Source: Spirosoma rhododendri
GTDB taxonomy: Bacteria > Bacteroidota > Bacteroidia > Cytophagales > Spirosomataceae
Direction: 5' to 3'
Assembly: GCF_012849055.1 (NCBI RefSeq)
Contig: NZ_CP051677.1
Coordinates: 2,060,501-2,124,500 of the forward strand
Length of the DNA stretch: 64,000 nucleotides
Shown in pieces: positions 26,352-36,105 of this stretch; position 1 is the stretch's first letter, and every line of letters begins with the position of its first letter. The position numbers and the translations under genes are program-made. The notes beneath the pieces were generated by a model. It saw only the letters and a program-made list of their open reading frames with translations, was not told where the DNA came from and did not search any database.

Positions 26352-26783
26352 ATGTTACAGCCAAAAAGAACTAAGTTCCGCAAGATGCAGAAAGGCCGGA
26401 TTCCCGGTATCGCATCGCGTGGTCATGAAATAGCCTTCGGTACCTTCGGCATTAAATCGCTGGAGCCCGGCCGCATCACCGCTCGTCAGATAGAAGCTGC
26501 TCGTATCTCGGTAACCCGTGCTATGAAGCGTGAAGGTCAGGTCTGGATTCGGATTTTCCCCGATAAGCCAATCACCAAGAAGCCGGCTGAAGTACGGATG
26601 GGTAAAGGTAAAGGTGCTCCCGAGTATTGGGTGGCCGTCGTGAAACCCGGCACGATCATGTTTGAAGCAACGGGTGTTGATCTGGCTACAGGTATGGAAG
26701 CGCTGCGGCTAGCTGCTCAGAAGCTGCCGGTACGGACCAAGTTTGTCGTCCGTCGTGATTACCAGGAGCAGGTTCAGGAATAG
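26352..26783 (+). CDS. rplP: 50S ribosomal protein L16
   Basis: 143 residues. [19 protein letters not shown] at the start, [34 protein letters not shown] in the middle and [22 protein letters not shown] after it. Binds near the A-site tRNA elbow. 21 bases before rpmC. Confidence 0.98.
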   Translation: MLQPKRTKFRKMQKGRIPGIASRGHEIAFGTFGIKSLEPGRITARQIEAARISVTRAMKREGQVWIRIFPDKPITKKPAEVRMGKGKGAPEYWVAVVKPGTIMFEATGVDLATGMEALRLAAQKLPVRTKFVVRRDYQEQVQE

Positions 26784-26804
26784 TAGCCTAAAGCGACAAA
26801 CAAG

Positions 26805-26990
26805 ATGAAAAAAGAAGATTTGACAGGATTAACAGCTGAGCAGCTACGGACAGAACTCAATGCTGAGCAGGATCGTCTGCTGAAATTGAAGTTCGCGCAC
26901 GCAGTATCTCCTATCGAGAATCCAATGCGTATCCGTGAGAGCCGGAAACGGGTTGCTCGTCTGAATACGGAACTGACCGCTAAATCCTAA
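26805..26990 (+). CDS. rpmC: 50S ribosomal protein L29
   Basis: 61 residues, two-helix protein at the tunnel exit. [56 protein letters not shown] carries the standard L29 pattern ([21 protein letters not shown]). Spacing to rpsQ is 11 bases. Confidence 0.96.
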   Translation: MKKEDLTGLTAEQLRTELNAEQDRLLKLKFAHAVSPIENPMRIRESRKRVARLNTELTAKS

Positions 26991-27001
26991 TTACGAAAGA
27001 C

Positions 27002-27352
27002 ATGGAAGAGCAACAATCAGCCACTCCGCAGCCAGAAGAGCAAGCGCCAGTAGCCGCAGCACAGCCTCAGGCTACCCCTGCTGCAACTACAGACACGGCG
27101 GAGCGTAATAACCGCAAAGAACGCATCGGCCGGGTAACCAGCAACAAGATGCAGAAAACGATCACTGTCGTTATTGAGCGAAAAGTGAAGCATCCTCTGT
27201 ACGGTAAGTTTCAAAACAAAACGAAGAAACTGACCGCTCACGATGAGAACAACGAGTGTGGTATCGGCGACACTGTTCGCATCATGGAAACCCGTCCGTT
27301 GAGCAAGAACAAGCGTTGGCGTTTAGTCGAAGTCATCGAAAAAGCGAAGTAA
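27002..27352 (+). CDS. rpsQ: 30S ribosomal protein S17 with N-terminal extension
   Basis: 116 residues against the usual 80-90. The S17 body begins about residue 37 ([34 protein letters not shown]) and ends with [23 protein letters not shown]. The first 35 residues form a Gln/Pro/Ala/Glu-rich acidic stretch ([20 protein letters not shown]...). No internal ATG before the S17 core gives a better start, so the extension is probably translated. Four bases separate it from rplN. Confidence 0.95.
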   Translation: MEEQQSATPQPEEQAPVAAAQPQATPAATTDTAERNNRKERIGRVTSNKMQKTITVVIERKVKHPLYGKFQNKTKKLTAHDENNECGIGDTVRIMETRPLSKNKRWRLVEVIEKAK

Positions 27353-27355
27353 GCC

Positions 27356-27724
27356 ATGGTACAGCAAGAATCAAGATTAGGAGTTGCCGATAACAGTGGC
27401 GCGAAAGAAGTGCTGGTTATCCGCGTTCTCGGCGGTACGGGCAAACGCTATGCATCGGTCGGTGATAAGATCGTTGTAACGGTGAAGCAGGCTCTGTCGT
27501 CCAGCAACATGAAGAAGGGTACGGTATCGAAAGCCGTAGTCGTTCGTACGAAGAAGGAAATACGCCGGAAAGACGGTTCGTATATCCGCTTTGAAGATAA
27601 CGCTGCCGTTCTGCTCAACAATAACGATGAGCCACGGGGTACCCGGATTTTCGGACCCGTAGCCCGTGAGTTGCGCGAGAAGCAGTTTATGAAAATTGTA
27701 TCGTTAGCCCCAGAGGTACTGTAA
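27356..27724 (+). CDS. rplN: 50S ribosomal protein L14
   Basis: 122 residues, normal. [27 protein letters not shown] and the C-terminal [28 protein letters not shown] are diagnostic. Part of the intersubunit bridge region; binds RsfS. rplX begins 3 bases after the stop. Confidence 0.98.
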   Translation: MVQQESRLGVADNSGAKEVLVIRVLGGTGKRYASVGDKIVVTVKQALSSSNMKKGTVSKAVVVRTKKEIRRKDGSYIRFEDNAAVLLNNNDEPRGTRIFGPVARELREKQFMKIVSLAPEVL

Positions 27725-27727
27725 ACG

Positions 27728-28090
27728 ATGGAAAAGAAAGTAACGCTTCCGAAACATAAATTCCACATTCAGGCGGGCGATACCGTTGTTGTCATTGGTG
27801 GGAACTCAAAAGGGTTGCGCGGTGTCGTGAAAGAAGTAATTGTGGAAAAAGATCGTGCTCGTGTTGAGGGCGTTGCCATGATTACGAAGCACATGAAGCC
27901 CACGGCTTCGAATCCGCAAGGTAGTCTGGTAAAAACCGAAGGTTCGGTGCACATCAGCAATCTGATGGTGATTGATCCGGCTACCGGAGAGCCAACTCGC
28001 ACTGGTCGTAAAGTAAACGAAAAGGGTAAACTGCAACGCTTCTCGAAGAAGACGGGCAACTTTATCCCGGACGCTTACCGCAAACAATAA
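27728..28090 (+). CDS. rplX: 50S ribosomal protein L24
   Basis: 120 residues with the KOW motif ([26 protein letters not shown]) at about 11-36 and [34 protein letters not shown]. Early assembly initiator of the large subunit. 13 bases before rplE. Confidence 0.97.
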   Translation: MEKKVTLPKHKFHIQAGDTVVVIGGNSKGLRGVVKEVIVEKDRARVEGVAMITKHMKPTASNPQGSLVKTEGSVHISNLMVIDPATGEPTRTGRKVNEKGKLQRFSKKTGNFIPDAYRKQ

Positions 28091-28103
28091 AAGGTCTATA
28101 GAA

Positions 28104-28661
28104 ATGGCAACGCCAAGACTGAAAGAGAAATATTTGAATGAGGTTGTTCCTCAGTTAAAAGACAAATTCCAGTACAAGTCGATCATGCAAGTGCCTCGAC
28201 TGAGCAAAATTGTCATCAACAAAGGTATCGGAGCCGCTGTAGCTGACAAGAAGCTTGTCGATGTAGGTGTTGAAGAGCTGACGACCATCACGGGTCAGAA
28301 GGCTGTTCCCACGATGTCGAAGAAAGCCGTGTCGAACTTCAAACTTCGGGAGAAGATGCCGATCGGTGCGAAAGTTACGTTGCGTGGCGAGCGCATGTTT
28401 GAATTCCTTGATCGTCTGACGACGGTGGCTCTGCCCCGCGTTCGTGACTTCAAAGGCATCAGCGACAAAGGGTTTGACGGTCGTGGTAACTACACGTTCG
28501 GCGTGCAGGAGCAGATCATCTTCCCGGAAATCAGCATTGACAAAGTAGCGCGTATTTCGGGCATGGACATTACGTTCGTAACTACGGCCAATACCGATAA
28601 CGAGAGTTACGAACTGTTGAAAGCAATGGGTATGCCGTTCACAAAAGGCGGCAAACAATAA
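28104..28661 (+). CDS. rplE: 50S ribosomal protein L5
   Basis: 185 residues. Signature [14 protein letters not shown] near residue 32, then [32 protein letters not shown] and [15 protein letters not shown]. Binds 5S rRNA and contacts S13 across the subunit interface. Confidence 0.98.
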   Translation: MATPRLKEKYLNEVVPQLKDKFQYKSIMQVPRLSKIVINKGIGAAVADKKLVDVGVEELTTITGQKAVPTMSKKAVSNFKLREKMPIGAKVTLRGERMFEFLDRLTTVALPRVRDFKGISDKGFDGRGNYTFGVQEQIIFPEISIDKVARISGMDITFVTTANTDNESYELLKAMGMPFTKGGKQ

Positions 28662-28670
28662 GAAACCGAC

Positions 28671-28940
28671 ATGGCAAAAGAATCAATAAAAGCGCGGGAA
28701 CGGAAACGTGAAGCACTGGTAGCTAAATACGCTGGCAAGCGGGCTGCCCTGAAAGCTGCCGGTGACTACATCGGTTTGGACAAACTGCCTAAGAATGCGT
28801 CGCCTGTCCGGCTGCACAACCGTTGCAAACTGACGGGTCGCCCACGGGGATACATGCGTAAGTTTGGTATCTCACGGGTAACGTTCCGGGAAATGGCATC
28901 GGCTGGTAAGATTCCTGGTGTAACCAAGGCAAGCTGGTAA
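28671..28940 (+). CDS. rpsN: 30S ribosomal protein S14 (zinc-free type)
   Basis: 89 residues. [24 protein letters not shown] at the start; [43 protein letters not shown] at the end. The CxxC pairs of the short zinc-binding form are absent, so it is the long C-minus form. Followed by a 76-base gap before rpsH. Confidence 0.97.
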   Translation: MAKESIKARERKREALVAKYAGKRAALKAAGDYIGLDKLPKNASPVRLHNRCKLTGRPRGYMRKFGISRVTFREMASAGKIPGVTKASW

Positions 28941-29016
28941 CCGTAGTTCTCACAAGCAACAATTCAGTTTCCGTAATTTTGCGAACCAACGGTTTGTAAG
29001 TAACGCAACGCTCAGA

Positions 29017-29415
29017 ATGAATACAGATCCAATAGCAGACTACCTGACCCGCGTCAGAAACGCTATCCGGGCTAAGCACCGGGTAGTGGAGATTCCTGCT
29101 TCGAACATAAAGAAAGAGATTACGAAGGTGCTCTATGAAAAAGGGTACATTCAGAACTACAAGTTCGACGACAGCACCCCACAAGGCAGCATCAAAATCG
29201 CCCTGAAATACAACCCGACCACTAAGCAGTCGGCTATTGTTGATCTTCAGCGTGTAAGCCGTCCGGGTCTTCGTCAGTACCGTGGTGCCGATCACCTGCC
29301 CCGTATCTTCAACGGCCTGGGTGTAGCGATCATTTCGACCTCGAAAGGCGTAATGACCGACAAGGAAGCGAAAACGCTGAACGTAGGTGGTGAAGTACTG
29401 TGTTACGTCTATTAA
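29017..29415 (+). CDS. rpsH: 30S ribosomal protein S8
   Basis: 132 residues. MNTDPIADYLTRVRNAIRAKHRVVEIPASNIKKEI at the start and the S8 end VAIISTSKGVMTDKEAKTLNVGGEVLCYVY. Central small-subunit assembly protein; represses the spc operon in E. coli, no equivalent site checked here. Confidence 0.98.
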   Translation: MNTDPIADYLTRVRNAIRAKHRVVEIPASNIKKEITKVLYEKGYIQNYKFDDSTPQGSIKIALKYNPTTKQSAIVDLQRVSRPGLRQYRGADHLPRIFNGLGVAIISTSKGVMTDKEAKTLNVGGEVLCYVY

Positions 29416-29428
29416 TCTGAACTGAACA

Positions 29429-29986
29429 ATGTCACGCATAGGTAAGAAACCAATTTCTCTGCCAAGCAACGTTACGCTGTCGGTCGATGATCAGAACGTA
29501 GTAACGGTGAAAGGCCCGAAGGGTACGCTGACTCAGCTGGTTGACCGGGATATCTCGGTAGCCGTTGAAGACGGAACCATTCAGGTATCGCGCCCAACAG
29601 AGCAGAAGCGTCACAAAGCGATGCACGGTCTGTACCGTTCGCTGGTGAACAACATGGTAACGGGCGTAAGCGAAGGCTTCAAACTGAACCTCGAAATCGT
29701 CGGTGTAGGTTACAAGGCGTCGGTTACCAACAATGTGCTGGAACTGCAACTTGGCTACTCGCACAACGTATATGTAGCGGTTCCTGAGGAAATCAAAGTA
29801 ACGGCTGTAACGGAGAAAGGTCAGAACCCGAAGGTATACCTTGAAGGTTCGGACAAGCAACTGATCGGCGACGTAGCCGCTAAGATTCGTTCGCTCCGTA
29901 AAGTTGAGCCTTACAAAGGCAAAGGTATCCGGTTCGTCGGTGAAGAAATTCGTCGGAAAGCTGGTAAGTCTTCGTCAAAGAAATAA
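29429..29986 (+). CDS. rplF: 50S ribosomal protein L6
   Basis: 185 residues. MSRIGKKPISLPSNVTLSV and the C-terminal EPYKGKGIRFVGEEIRRKAGKSSSKK are diagnostic of L6. Near the factor-binding site. Hairpin element 6 and a 104-base gap follow before rplR. Confidence 0.98.
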   Translation: MSRIGKKPISLPSNVTLSVDDQNVVTVKGPKGTLTQLVDRDISVAVEDGTIQVSRPTEQKRHKAMHGLYRSLVNNMVTGVSEGFKLNLEIVGVGYKASVTNNVLELQLGYSHNVYVAVPEEIKVTAVTEKGQNPKVYLEGSDKQLIGDVAAKIRSLRKVEPYKGKGIRFVGEEIRRKAGKSSSKK

Positions 29987-29987
29987 A

Positions 29988-30059
29988 GAGTCGGTAGTTT
30001 GTGTGCTCTGGTTTACTGTAATGAGAAGACTACGAGACACAAACTACAAACCACGAATC
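29988..30059. repeat. GTTTA/TAAAC-type intergenic hairpin element 6
   Basis: GTAGTTTGTGT (29994-30004) pairs exactly with ACACAAACTAC (30037-30047), with flanking partial pairing (GAGTCG side). It lies in the rplF-rplR gap. Words differ from elements 1-4 (GTAGTTTG in place of GTTTAAGG) but the left/right base asymmetry is the same. Confidence 0.55.
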
Positions 30060-30090
30060 AAAATCGCCTATTTGGTCGGAATCAAATAAC

Positions 30091-30441
30091 ATGGCAACGA
30101 AACTAGAAAGAAGAACGCGGATCAAATTTGGTATCCGTGCTAAAGTGTCAGGTACGGCTGAACGCCCCCGCCTGTCGGTTTTCCGTTCGAACACCGCAAT
30201 TTATGCGCAGCTTATCGACGACGAAGCGGGTAACACCCTTGCTTCAGCCTCGTCGATTGAACTGAAGAGTGAAGTAGAAGGCAACAACGTTGAAACCGCG
30301 AAGAAAGTGGGTCAGCGTCTGGCTGAGAAAGCTGTTGCTCAGAACATCAGTTCTATCGTGTTCGACCGCAACGGGTATCTCTATCACGGTAAAGTTAAAG
30401 CACTGGCCGATGCAGCCCGCGAGGGTGGCCTTAAGTTCTAA
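30091..30441 (+). CDS. rplR: 50S ribosomal protein L18
   Basis: 116 residues. [41 protein letters not shown] and the end [22 protein letters not shown] are the L18 pattern. Binds 5S rRNA with L5. rpsE starts 3 bases after. Confidence 0.98.
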   Translation: MATKLERRTRIKFGIRAKVSGTAERPRLSVFRSNTAIYAQLIDDEAGNTLASASSIELKSEVEGNNVETAKKVGQRLAEKAVAQNISSIVFDRNGYLYHGKVKALADAAREGGLKF

Positions 30442-30444
30442 GCG

Positions 30445-30963
30445 ATGAATACGAACGCAGCAAGACCTACAAAATATAACGAAGCCGACCTGAAGGAAAA
30501 GGTGGTAGCCATCAACCGCGTTGCTAAAGTGGTAAAAGGTGGTCGCCGGTTTAGCTTCTCGGCTATCGTAGTCGTTGGCGACGGTAACGGTGTAGTTGGC
30601 TATGGCCTAGGTAAAGCCAACGAAGTTACCGATGCGATCGCAAAGGGAGTTGAAGACGCAAAAAAGAATCTGGTTCAGATCCCTTTGTTGAAGCGGACAG
30701 TCCCCCATGAGATGGAAGGTAAATTCAGCGGTGGCTTCGTCCTGCTGAAACCAGCTGCTCCGGGTACTGGCCTGATCGCTGGTGGAGCTATGCGTGCCGT
30801 GCTGGAATCAGCTGGTGTGCACGACATCCTAGCGAAATCGAAAGGTTCGTCGAACCCGCACAACGTGGTAAAAGCTACGCTTGATGCCCTGCTGAAAATG
30901 CGTCTGCCTCACCAGGTAGCTTTCCAGCGTCAGGTAAGCGTGGCCAAAGTGTTCAACGGTTAA
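30445..30963 (+). CDS. rpsE: 30S ribosomal protein S5
   Basis: 172 residues. N-terminal dsRNA-binding-like part with [36 protein letters not shown] (S5 signature), then [34 protein letters not shown]. Involved in decoding accuracy. rpmD follows after 19 bases. Confidence 0.98.
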   Translation: MNTNAARPTKYNEADLKEKVVAINRVAKVVKGGRRFSFSAIVVVGDGNGVVGYGLGKANEVTDAIAKGVEDAKKNLVQIPLLKRTVPHEMEGKFSGGFVLLKPAAPGTGLIAGGAMRAVLESAGVHDILAKSKGSSNPHNVVKATLDALLKMRLPHQVAFQRQVSVAKVFNG

Positions 30964-30982
30964 TTTAACAGGTAACAAAGAC

Positions 30983-31162
30983 ATGGCACGAGTACGCATT
31001 ACGCAGGTCAGCAGCACGATCAAGCGGCCGCAGACCCAGAAAAACGCGATCAAGTCGCTTGGCCTGGGTAAAATCAACCGGAGTGTTGAACGTGAGTTGA
31101 ATGATTCACTAAAAGGCACGCTCACCAAGGTACAACACTTGGTGAAGATTGAAGAAATTTAA
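30983..31162 (+). CDS. rpmD: 50S ribosomal protein L30
   Basis: 59 residues: MARVRITQVSSTIKRPQTQKN, then the L30 core AIKSLGLGKINRSVERELND and a C-terminal KVQHLVKIEEI. ATG 30983, TAA 31160-31162. Standard place between rpsE and rplO. Confidence 0.96.
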   Translation: MARVRITQVSSTIKRPQTQKNAIKSLGLGKINRSVERELNDSLKGTLTKVQHLVKIEEI

Positions 31163-31163
31163 G

Positions 31164-31171
31164 TACCTTTG
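31164..31171 (+). promoter_or_regulatory. Candidate internal -7 element before rplO
   Basis: TACCTTTG, exact to TAnnTTTG, begins just after the rpmD stop; a TTG lies at 31139-31141 (spacing 22, somewhat long). It could start a transcript for rplO-secY and downstream genes. Confidence 0.4.
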
Positions 31172-31172
31172 C

Positions 31173-31245
31173 GATTCTTTTGGTTTTGCAGGTTCAGTAC
31201 GCGCCAAGCGTAGATGCACCGAGAGCCAAAAGAATCATCTTTTTT
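31173..31245 (+). terminator. Attenuator-like stem with T-run between rpmD and rplO
   Basis: GATTCTTTTGG (31173-31183) pairs exactly with CCAAAAGAATC (31226-31236), followed by ATC and six T's (31240-31245), 14 bases before the rplO ATG. The 42-base loop is long for a simple terminator, which suggests regulated termination or RNA processing. Confidence 0.5.
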
Positions 31246-31258
31246 ATTAACAACTCCA

Positions 31259-31735
31259 ATGAATCTAAGCAACCTTAGACCGGCAAAAGGTTCCGTCAAA
31301 GAGCGCAAGCGAGTCGGACGCGGACAAGGCTCGGGGATGGGCGGTACGTCTACCCGTGGTCACAAAGGAGCGCAGTCGCGCTCAGGTTACAGCCGTAAAA
31401 CCCACTTTGAAGGCGGTCAGATGCCACTTCAGCGTCGGGTACCGAAGTTCGGCTTCAAGAACATCAACCGCGTCGAGTACAAGCCTCTGAACCTGGATTC
31501 GATCCAGACGCTAGTTAGTGAAACAAATGCTACCGTAGTAGACCTGAACTTCCTGATGGAGCACGGTCTGGTAGCAAAGAACGACCTTGTGAAGATTCTT
31601 AGCCGTGGCGAGATCACGTCAGCTGTAGAAATTCACGCACATGCCTTCTCAGCCAGCGCAAAAGACGCTATTGAGAAAGCGGGCGGCAAGGTAGTGGTAC
31701 CTGTTAAAGAAGCTAAAGAGGAAGCCGCGAACTAG
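31259..31735 (+). CDS. rplO: 50S ribosomal protein L15
   Basis: 158 residues from ATG 31259 ([31 protein letters not shown]); the open frame upstream to 31214 overlaps the hairpin. Gly-rich N-terminal part with [33 protein letters not shown]. Late assembly protein of the large subunit. Confidence 0.97.
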   Translation: MNLSNLRPAKGSVKERKRVGRGQGSGMGGTSTRGHKGAQSRSGYSRKTHFEGGQMPLQRRVPKFGFKNINRVEYKPLNLDSIQTLVSETNATVVDLNFLMEHGLVAKNDLVKILSRGEITSAVEIHAHAFSASAKDAIEKAGGKVVVPVKEAKEEAAN

Positions 31736-31765
31736 TTGTGAGGGCGGCATAAGCCGTTGAATCGT

Positions 31766-33085
31766 ATGAACCGACTGATCAGTACGTTTAAGAATATTTT
31801 TGCAATTGACGAGTTGCGGAGTCGAATCCTCAACACGCTGTTGTTTATAACGGCGTTTCGTCTCGGTTCTGCTATTGTTCTGCCTGGTGTCGACCCTAGC
31901 AAACTAAACCTGAATCCGCAAGGGCTGCTTGGTCTGCTTGATACATTCCTGGGCGGAGCATTCAGTAAAGCGTCGATTTTCGCACTCGGCATTATGCCGT
32001 ACATCTCGGCGTCAATTGCTATTCAGCTGCTAACGCTGGCACTGCCATACTTCCAGAAGATGCAGAAGGAAGGAGAGTCGGGGCGCAAGCGGTTGAATCA
32101 GATAACCCGGGTGCTGACAATTGTAGTCACTGCGGTACAGGCACTGACGTACGTGCGGACGACAATTCCTCAGGATGCGCTGTTTATCGATCGTGGCTTG
32201 TTCACCATTTCGTCGCTGTTCATTCTGACGTCAGGTACAATCTTTTGTATGTGGTTGGGTGAGCGGATCACCGATAAGGGCATCGGCAATGGTATTTCGA
32301 TGATCATCATGATCGGTATCGTGTCCCGACTTCCAGGTGCCATAATTGGTGAGCAACAGTCGCGCGGCACGGCCGGTCTGCTGATTTTTGTGCTGGAAAT
32401 GGTCGCCCTGTATTTTGTTATCATGGGTGCCGTTGTTCTGACACAGGCCGTTCGCCGGATTCCGATTCAGTATGCGAAGCAGGTGATTGGAAATAAAGTC
32501 GTGGGTGGACAACGTCAATACCTGCCGTTGAAGCTAAACGCGGCTGGTGTAATGCCGATCATCTTTGCGCAGGCGCTGATGTTTATTCCCGGATACGTGG
32601 CCCAGCTTTTCGCGGAAAAGAGCGACTTCGCTGCCGGTGTTCAGAATGCATTCAGCAGCTACACGTCGTGGCAGTATAACATTCTGTTCGCAGTACTAAT
32701 CATTGTGTTCACGTTCTTCTACACAGCTATCTCAGTCAACCCGACGCAGATCGCTGATGACATGAAGCGTAGCGGTGGTTTCATTCCCGGTGTAAAGCCT
32801 GGTTTTCAAACATCGGAATACATTGGTACGGTACTCGATCGGATTACGTTGCCCGGCGCTATCATGCTGGCTATTGTAGCCATCCTACCAGCGATTGCCA
32901 ACTTGCTTGGTATGACGAGTGGCTTTGCTCAGTTTTTCGGTGGTACATCGCTGCTGATCATGGTGGGTGTAGTGCTCGACACGCTGCAACAGGTAGAGAG
33001 TTATTTGCTTATGCGTCGTTACGAAGGGCTGATGAAGTCTGGTCGTGTACAGGGACGTGCTAATGAGACGGCTGCTGTCGCCTGA
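31766..33085 (+). CDS. secY: Preprotein translocase subunit SecY
   Basis: 439 residues from ATG 31766 (a TTG three codons earlier is in frame). The central channel of the Sec translocon, with ten predicted membrane helices. Signatures: LGIMPYISASIAIQLL in TM2 and SVNPTQIADDMKRSGGFIPGVKPG in the large cytosolic loop. Standard place after rplO. map follows after 6 bases. Confidence 0.97.
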   Translation: MNRLISTFKNIFAIDELRSRILNTLLFITAFRLGSAIVLPGVDPSKLNLNPQGLLGLLDTFLGGAFSKASIFALGIMPYISASIAIQLLTLALPYFQKMQKEGESGRKRLNQITRVLTIVVTAVQALTYVRTTIPQDALFIDRGLFTISSLFILTSGTIFCMWLGERITDKGIGNGISMIIMIGIVSRLPGAIIGEQQSRGTAGLLIFVLEMVALYFVIMGAVVLTQAVRRIPIQYAKQVIGNKVVGGQRQYLPLKLNAAGVMPIIFAQALMFIPGYVAQLFAEKSDFAAGVQNAFSSYTSWQYNILFAVLIIVFTFFYTAISVNPTQIADDMKRSGGFIPGVKPGFQTSEYIGTVLDRITLPGAIMLAIVAILPAIANLLGMTSGFAQFFGGTSLLIMVGVVLDTLQQVESYLLMRRYEGLMKSGRVQGRANETAAVA

Positions 33086-33091
33086 TGAATT

Positions 33092-33931
33092 ATGGCCGGT
33101 TCGGACAAAAAAGATAAAGTGATTTATATCAGAACCGATGAGGAAATCGAACTGATAAAAATCAGCGCTCGAGTCTTGGGAAAAGCACATGCCGAAGTAG
33201 CCAAGCTCATTCGGCCAGGTGTGACGACCAAGGAACTTGACAAGGTTGCCGAAACGTTCATTAAGGATAACGGCGGCTCGCCATCGTTCCTCGGGTACAA
33301 TAAATTTCCGGCTTCGCTGTGTATATCGGTAAACGATGTTGTTGTGCACGGTATTCCTGGTCGCTACGAACTGAAGGACGGGGATATTATCACGATTGAC
33401 GGCGGAGTAAAACTGAACGGTTTTCACAGTGATAGTGCTTACACTTATCCGGTAGGAAACGTTTCTGCTGCAACGCGACGGCTGCTTTCCCGAACAAAAG
33501 AATCCCTGTACGCTGGTATAGAAAAAGCGATAGAGGGGAACCGAGTCGGCGACATTGGCTACGCTGTGCAGACTTACGCTGAGAAATTTGGGTATTCAGT
33601 TGTCCGCGAGCTTGTCGGTCATGGTGTAGGTCAAAACTTGCACGAAGCACCGGAAGTGCCTAACTATGGTAAGAGGGGACAAGGACCTAAGCTGCACGAA
33701 GGTATGATTCTGGCCATTGAGCCGATGGTCAACTTTGGTAAGAAAGGCATCATTCAGGAACGTGACGGGTGGACAATTCGGACCGTCGATCGGAAACCTT
33801 CGGCGCATTTTGAACACACAGTTGCGGTTCGGAAAGGCAAAGCGGAAATACTAACCACGTTCGAGTACATCGAATCGGTGACAGCCAACACGAGTCTCAT
33901 GGTTGATACTCAGGAAATGATGGCAGCCTAA
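33092..33931 (+). CDS. map: Methionine aminopeptidase, type I
   Basis: 279 residues. Removes N-terminal Met from nascent proteins. The metal ligands are all visible: two Asp (ITIDGG and FHSDSA), His in [19 protein letters not shown], and two Glu (LAIEPMV and FEHTVAV). It carries a C-terminal tail (about residues 255-279) past the usual end. Placed between secY and infA, a common arrangement. The start is ATG at 33092, [19 protein letters not shown]. Confidence 0.97.
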   Translation: MAGSDKKDKVIYIRTDEEIELIKISARVLGKAHAEVAKLIRPGVTTKELDKVAETFIKDNGGSPSFLGYNKFPASLCISVNDVVVHGIPGRYELKDGDIITIDGGVKLNGFHSDSAYTYPVGNVSAATRRLLSRTKESLYAGIEKAIEGNRVGDIGYAVQTYAEKFGYSVVRELVGHGVGQNLHEAPEVPNYGKRGQGPKLHEGMILAIEPMVNFGKKGIIQERDGWTIRTVDRKPSAHFEHTVAVRKGKAEILTTFEYIESVTANTSLMVDTQEMMAA

Positions 33932-33939
33932 AAGCAAAC

Positions 33940-34158
33940 ATGGCAAAGCAGAATTCAATTGAGCAGGATGGTATAATCTTAGAAGCATTATCGAATGCAA
34001 TGTTCCGGGTCGAACTGGCAAACAAGCACGAGGTAATTGCTCATATCTCCGGAAAGATGAGGATGAACTACATCAAAATTCTACCCGGAGATCGCGTGAA
34101 ACTGGAGATGTCGCCTTACGATCTTAGTAAGGCGCGGATTGTGTACCGGTACAAATAA
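33940..34158 (+). CDS. infA: Translation initiation factor IF-1
   Basis: 72 residues, single OB fold. [72 protein letters not shown] is a complete IF-1 in parts: [21 protein letters not shown] and RIVYRYK are the key segments. 8 bases after map. Confidence 0.97.
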   Translation: MAKQNSIEQDGIILEALSNAMFRVELANKHEVIAHISGKMRMNYIKILPGDRVKLEMSPYDLSKARIVYRYK

Positions 34159-34172
34159 CGGCTTGCGGTTCG

Positions 34173-34227
34173 TAGTTTATAGTTCTCGGTTTAGAACTAC
34201 GAACGACAAACCACGAACTACAAACTA
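34173..34227. repeat. GTTTA/TAAAC-type intergenic hairpin element 7
   Basis: TAGTTTATAGTTCTCGGTTT (34173-34192) pairs with AAACCACGAACTACAAACTA (34208-34227) at 17 of 20 positions. A second pairing, GTTCGTAGTT with AACTACGAAC, is also possible. Between infA and rpmJ. Confidence 0.62.
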
Positions 34228-34235
34228 TTTCAACC

Positions 34236-34352
34236 ATGAAAGTTAAAGCGTCAATCAAGAAGCGCAGCGAAGACTGCATCGTGATCCGTCGGAAAGGGAA
34301 GCTGTACGTGATCAACAAAAAGAATCCCCGTTACAAACAAAGACAAGGCTAA
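34236..34352 (+). CDS. rpmJ: 50S ribosomal protein L36 (zinc-free type)
   Basis: 38 residues: [20 protein letters not shown], then [18 protein letters not shown]. Only one of the four zinc ligands of the C-plus form remains (Cys in SEDC), so it is the C-minus form usual in Bacteroidota. rpsM starts 2 bases after the stop. Confidence 0.97.
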   Translation: MKVKASIKKRSEDCIVIRRKGKLYVINKKNPRYKQRQG

Positions 34353-34354
34353 GC

Positions 34355-34732
34355 ATGGCACGTATTGCAGGTGTTGATATTCCGGATAAAAAGCGTGGAG
34401 AGATCGCGCTGACGTACATCTTCGGCATAGGTCGGAGCCGGGCGAAGAAGATTCTGGTTGACGCTGGTATCAGCGTAGACAAGAAGGCTAGTGAATGGAC
34501 CGACGAAGAAGCGAGTGCTGTTCGTAACACGATTACGAATGAGTACAAAGTAGAAGGTCAGCTCCGGTCGGAAGTACAGCTGAGCATCAAGCGTCTGATG
34601 GATATCGGTTGCTACCGTGGTCTGCGTCACCGTAAGGGCCTACCGGTTCGTGGTCAGCACACTAAAAACAACTCGCGTACTCGTAAGGGTAAGCGGAAGA
34701 CAGTTGCTAACAAGAAGAAAGTAACGAAATAA
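34355..34732 (+). CDS. rpsM: 30S ribosomal protein S13
   Basis: 125 residues. [34 protein letters not shown] and [33 protein letters not shown] carry the S13 helix-two-turn-helix and basic tail. Head protein contacting P-site tRNA. A 97-base gap with weak complementary blocks follows before rpsK. Confidence 0.98.
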   Translation: MARIAGVDIPDKKRGEIALTYIFGIGRSRAKKILVDAGISVDKKASEWTDEEASAVRNTITNEYKVEGQLRSEVQLSIKRLMDIGCYRGLRHRKGLPVRGQHTKNNSRTRKGKRKTVANKKKVTK

Positions 34733-34829
34733 TTAATCGGTCGCTCATTGTCATCAGGAGTATTTGCCGCCGTCTGTTCAGACTGCATGTAATACAGACC
34801 AGTGACTCACTGACGATTACCTACTTACA

Positions 34830-35225
34830 ATGGCACAGGCAAAACGCAAAGACAAAGCGAAAAAACGGGTGGTAGTTGTCGAGCCCGTCGGTCAGGTTCA
34901 CATCCGGGCTACGTTCAACAACATCATCATTTCGATTACCAACATGAACGGTCAGGTTATTTCCTGGGCTTCGGCTGGTAAAATGGGCTTCCGCGGTTCG
35001 AAGAAGAACACCCCGTATGCAGCACAAACCGCAGCGTCGAACTGCGCAGCTGTTGCTCACGATCTGGGTATGCGGAAAGCAGAGGTATTCGTGAAAGGTC
35101 CAGGATCGGGTCGTGAATCGGCCATCCGTACCATTCAGAACTCAGGTATTGAAGTGACCACGATCCGTGATATCACGCCACTACCGCACAACGGCTGCCG
35201 CCCTCCAAAGCGCCGTCGTGTATAA
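34830..35225 (+). CDS. rpsK: 30S ribosomal protein S11
   Basis: 131 residues. [44 protein letters not shown] and the ending [26 protein letters not shown] are diagnostic. Basic N terminus [13 protein letters not shown]. Followed by a terminator-like hairpin. Confidence 0.98.
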   Translation: MAQAKRKDKAKKRVVVVEPVGQVHIRATFNNIIISITNMNGQVISWASAGKMGFRGSKKNTPYAAQTAASNCAAVAHDLGMRKAEVFVKGPGSGRESAIRTIQNSGIEVTTIRDITPLPHNGCRPPKRRRV

Positions 35226-35230
35226 CGATA

Positions 35231-35256
35231 CTGCCGGGCAACCGGTAGCTTTTTTT
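35231..35256 (+). terminator. Intrinsic terminator inside the alpha-type operon
   Basis: CTGCCGG (35231-35237), GCAA tetraloop, CCGGTAG (35242-35248; one G-T pair), C and seven T's to 35256. It lies 6 bases after the rpsK stop and would partly uncouple rpsD-rpoA-rplQ from the upstream genes. Confidence 0.7.
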
Positions 35257-35323
35257 ATGAATAAGGACAGGCGACATTTGGTTGTGTCTGTCCGATGTTT
35301 CACACTTATTCATTCCGTCAAGA

Positions 35324-35929
35324 ATGGCACGTTACACAGGCCCTAAGGCCAGAATATCGCGTAAGTTCGGCGAGCCCGTTATGGGACCGAGCAAGGCGAT
35401 GCAAAAAAAGAACTACGGTCCCGGTATGCATGGCCGTGGACGTAAGCGCAAGCAATCTGAATATGCGCTGCAACTGATTGAAAAGCAGAAAGTAAAATAC
35501 ACCTACGGTATTCTGGAGCGTCAGTTCCGGGCACTGTTTCACCGGGCTCAGGTTCGTGAAGGCATCACAGGTGAGAATCTGCTGAAACTATGTGAAGCCC
35601 GCCTGGACAACACGGTTTACCGGCTGGGTATCGCTACTTCGCGCCGGGCTGCCCGTCAGCTGGTTGCACACAAGCACATCATCGTTGATGGTGAAGTAGT
35701 AAACATCCCTTCTTATTCGCTTAAGCCCGGTCAACTGATTGGCGTACGCGAGAAATCGAAATCGCTCGAAGCTGTTTCTACCAGTTTGTCGGCTCGTAAC
35801 CCCCGCCGGTACAATTGGGTAGAGTGGGACGGTCAGCAAATGACTGGCAAGTTCATCAGCTATCCTGAGCGCGATCAGATTCCTGAGAATTTCAACGAGC
35901 AGGCTATCGTCGAATTGTATTCGAAGTAA
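35324..35929 (+). CDS. rpsD: 30S ribosomal protein S4
   Basis: 201 residues from ATG 35324 ([19 protein letters not shown]); the frame upstream to 35282 is not S4-like. [20 protein letters not shown] near the start and the S4 RNA-binding domain [40 protein letters not shown] follow. Primary 16S binder and, in E. coli, alpha-operon repressor. Confidence 0.98.
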   Translation: MARYTGPKARISRKFGEPVMGPSKAMQKKNYGPGMHGRGRKRKQSEYALQLIEKQKVKYTYGILERQFRALFHRAQVREGITGENLLKLCEARLDNTVYRLGIATSRRAARQLVAHKHIIVDGEVVNIPSYSLKPGQLIGVREKSKSLEAVSTSLSARNPRRYNWVEWDGQQMTGKFISYPERDQIPENFNEQAIVELYSK

Positions 35930-35936
35930 GCTGATG

Positions 35937-35957
35937 GCAGAACCAACCTGGTTCTGC
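35937..35957 (+). terminator. Hairpin between rpsD and rpoA
   Basis: GCAGAACC (35937-35944) and GGTTCTGC (35950-35957) form a perfect 8-bp stem with a five-base loop, followed by TGTTTATAT. The T-run is poor, so it may be a weak terminator or an RNA-stability element in the 176-base gap. Confidence 0.5.
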
Positions 35958-36105
35958 TGTTTATATATACATACGGTTTACAGACATTCGACCTGCGGTA
36001 GTATCCACGATCAACATGGGCGAGTGCCGTAAGGCGAGTAATCTGAAAACTCATTTTTGAGTCTTCACGCAAGGCAGAGAACTGCTGTAAAACAATACGA
36101 AACGT

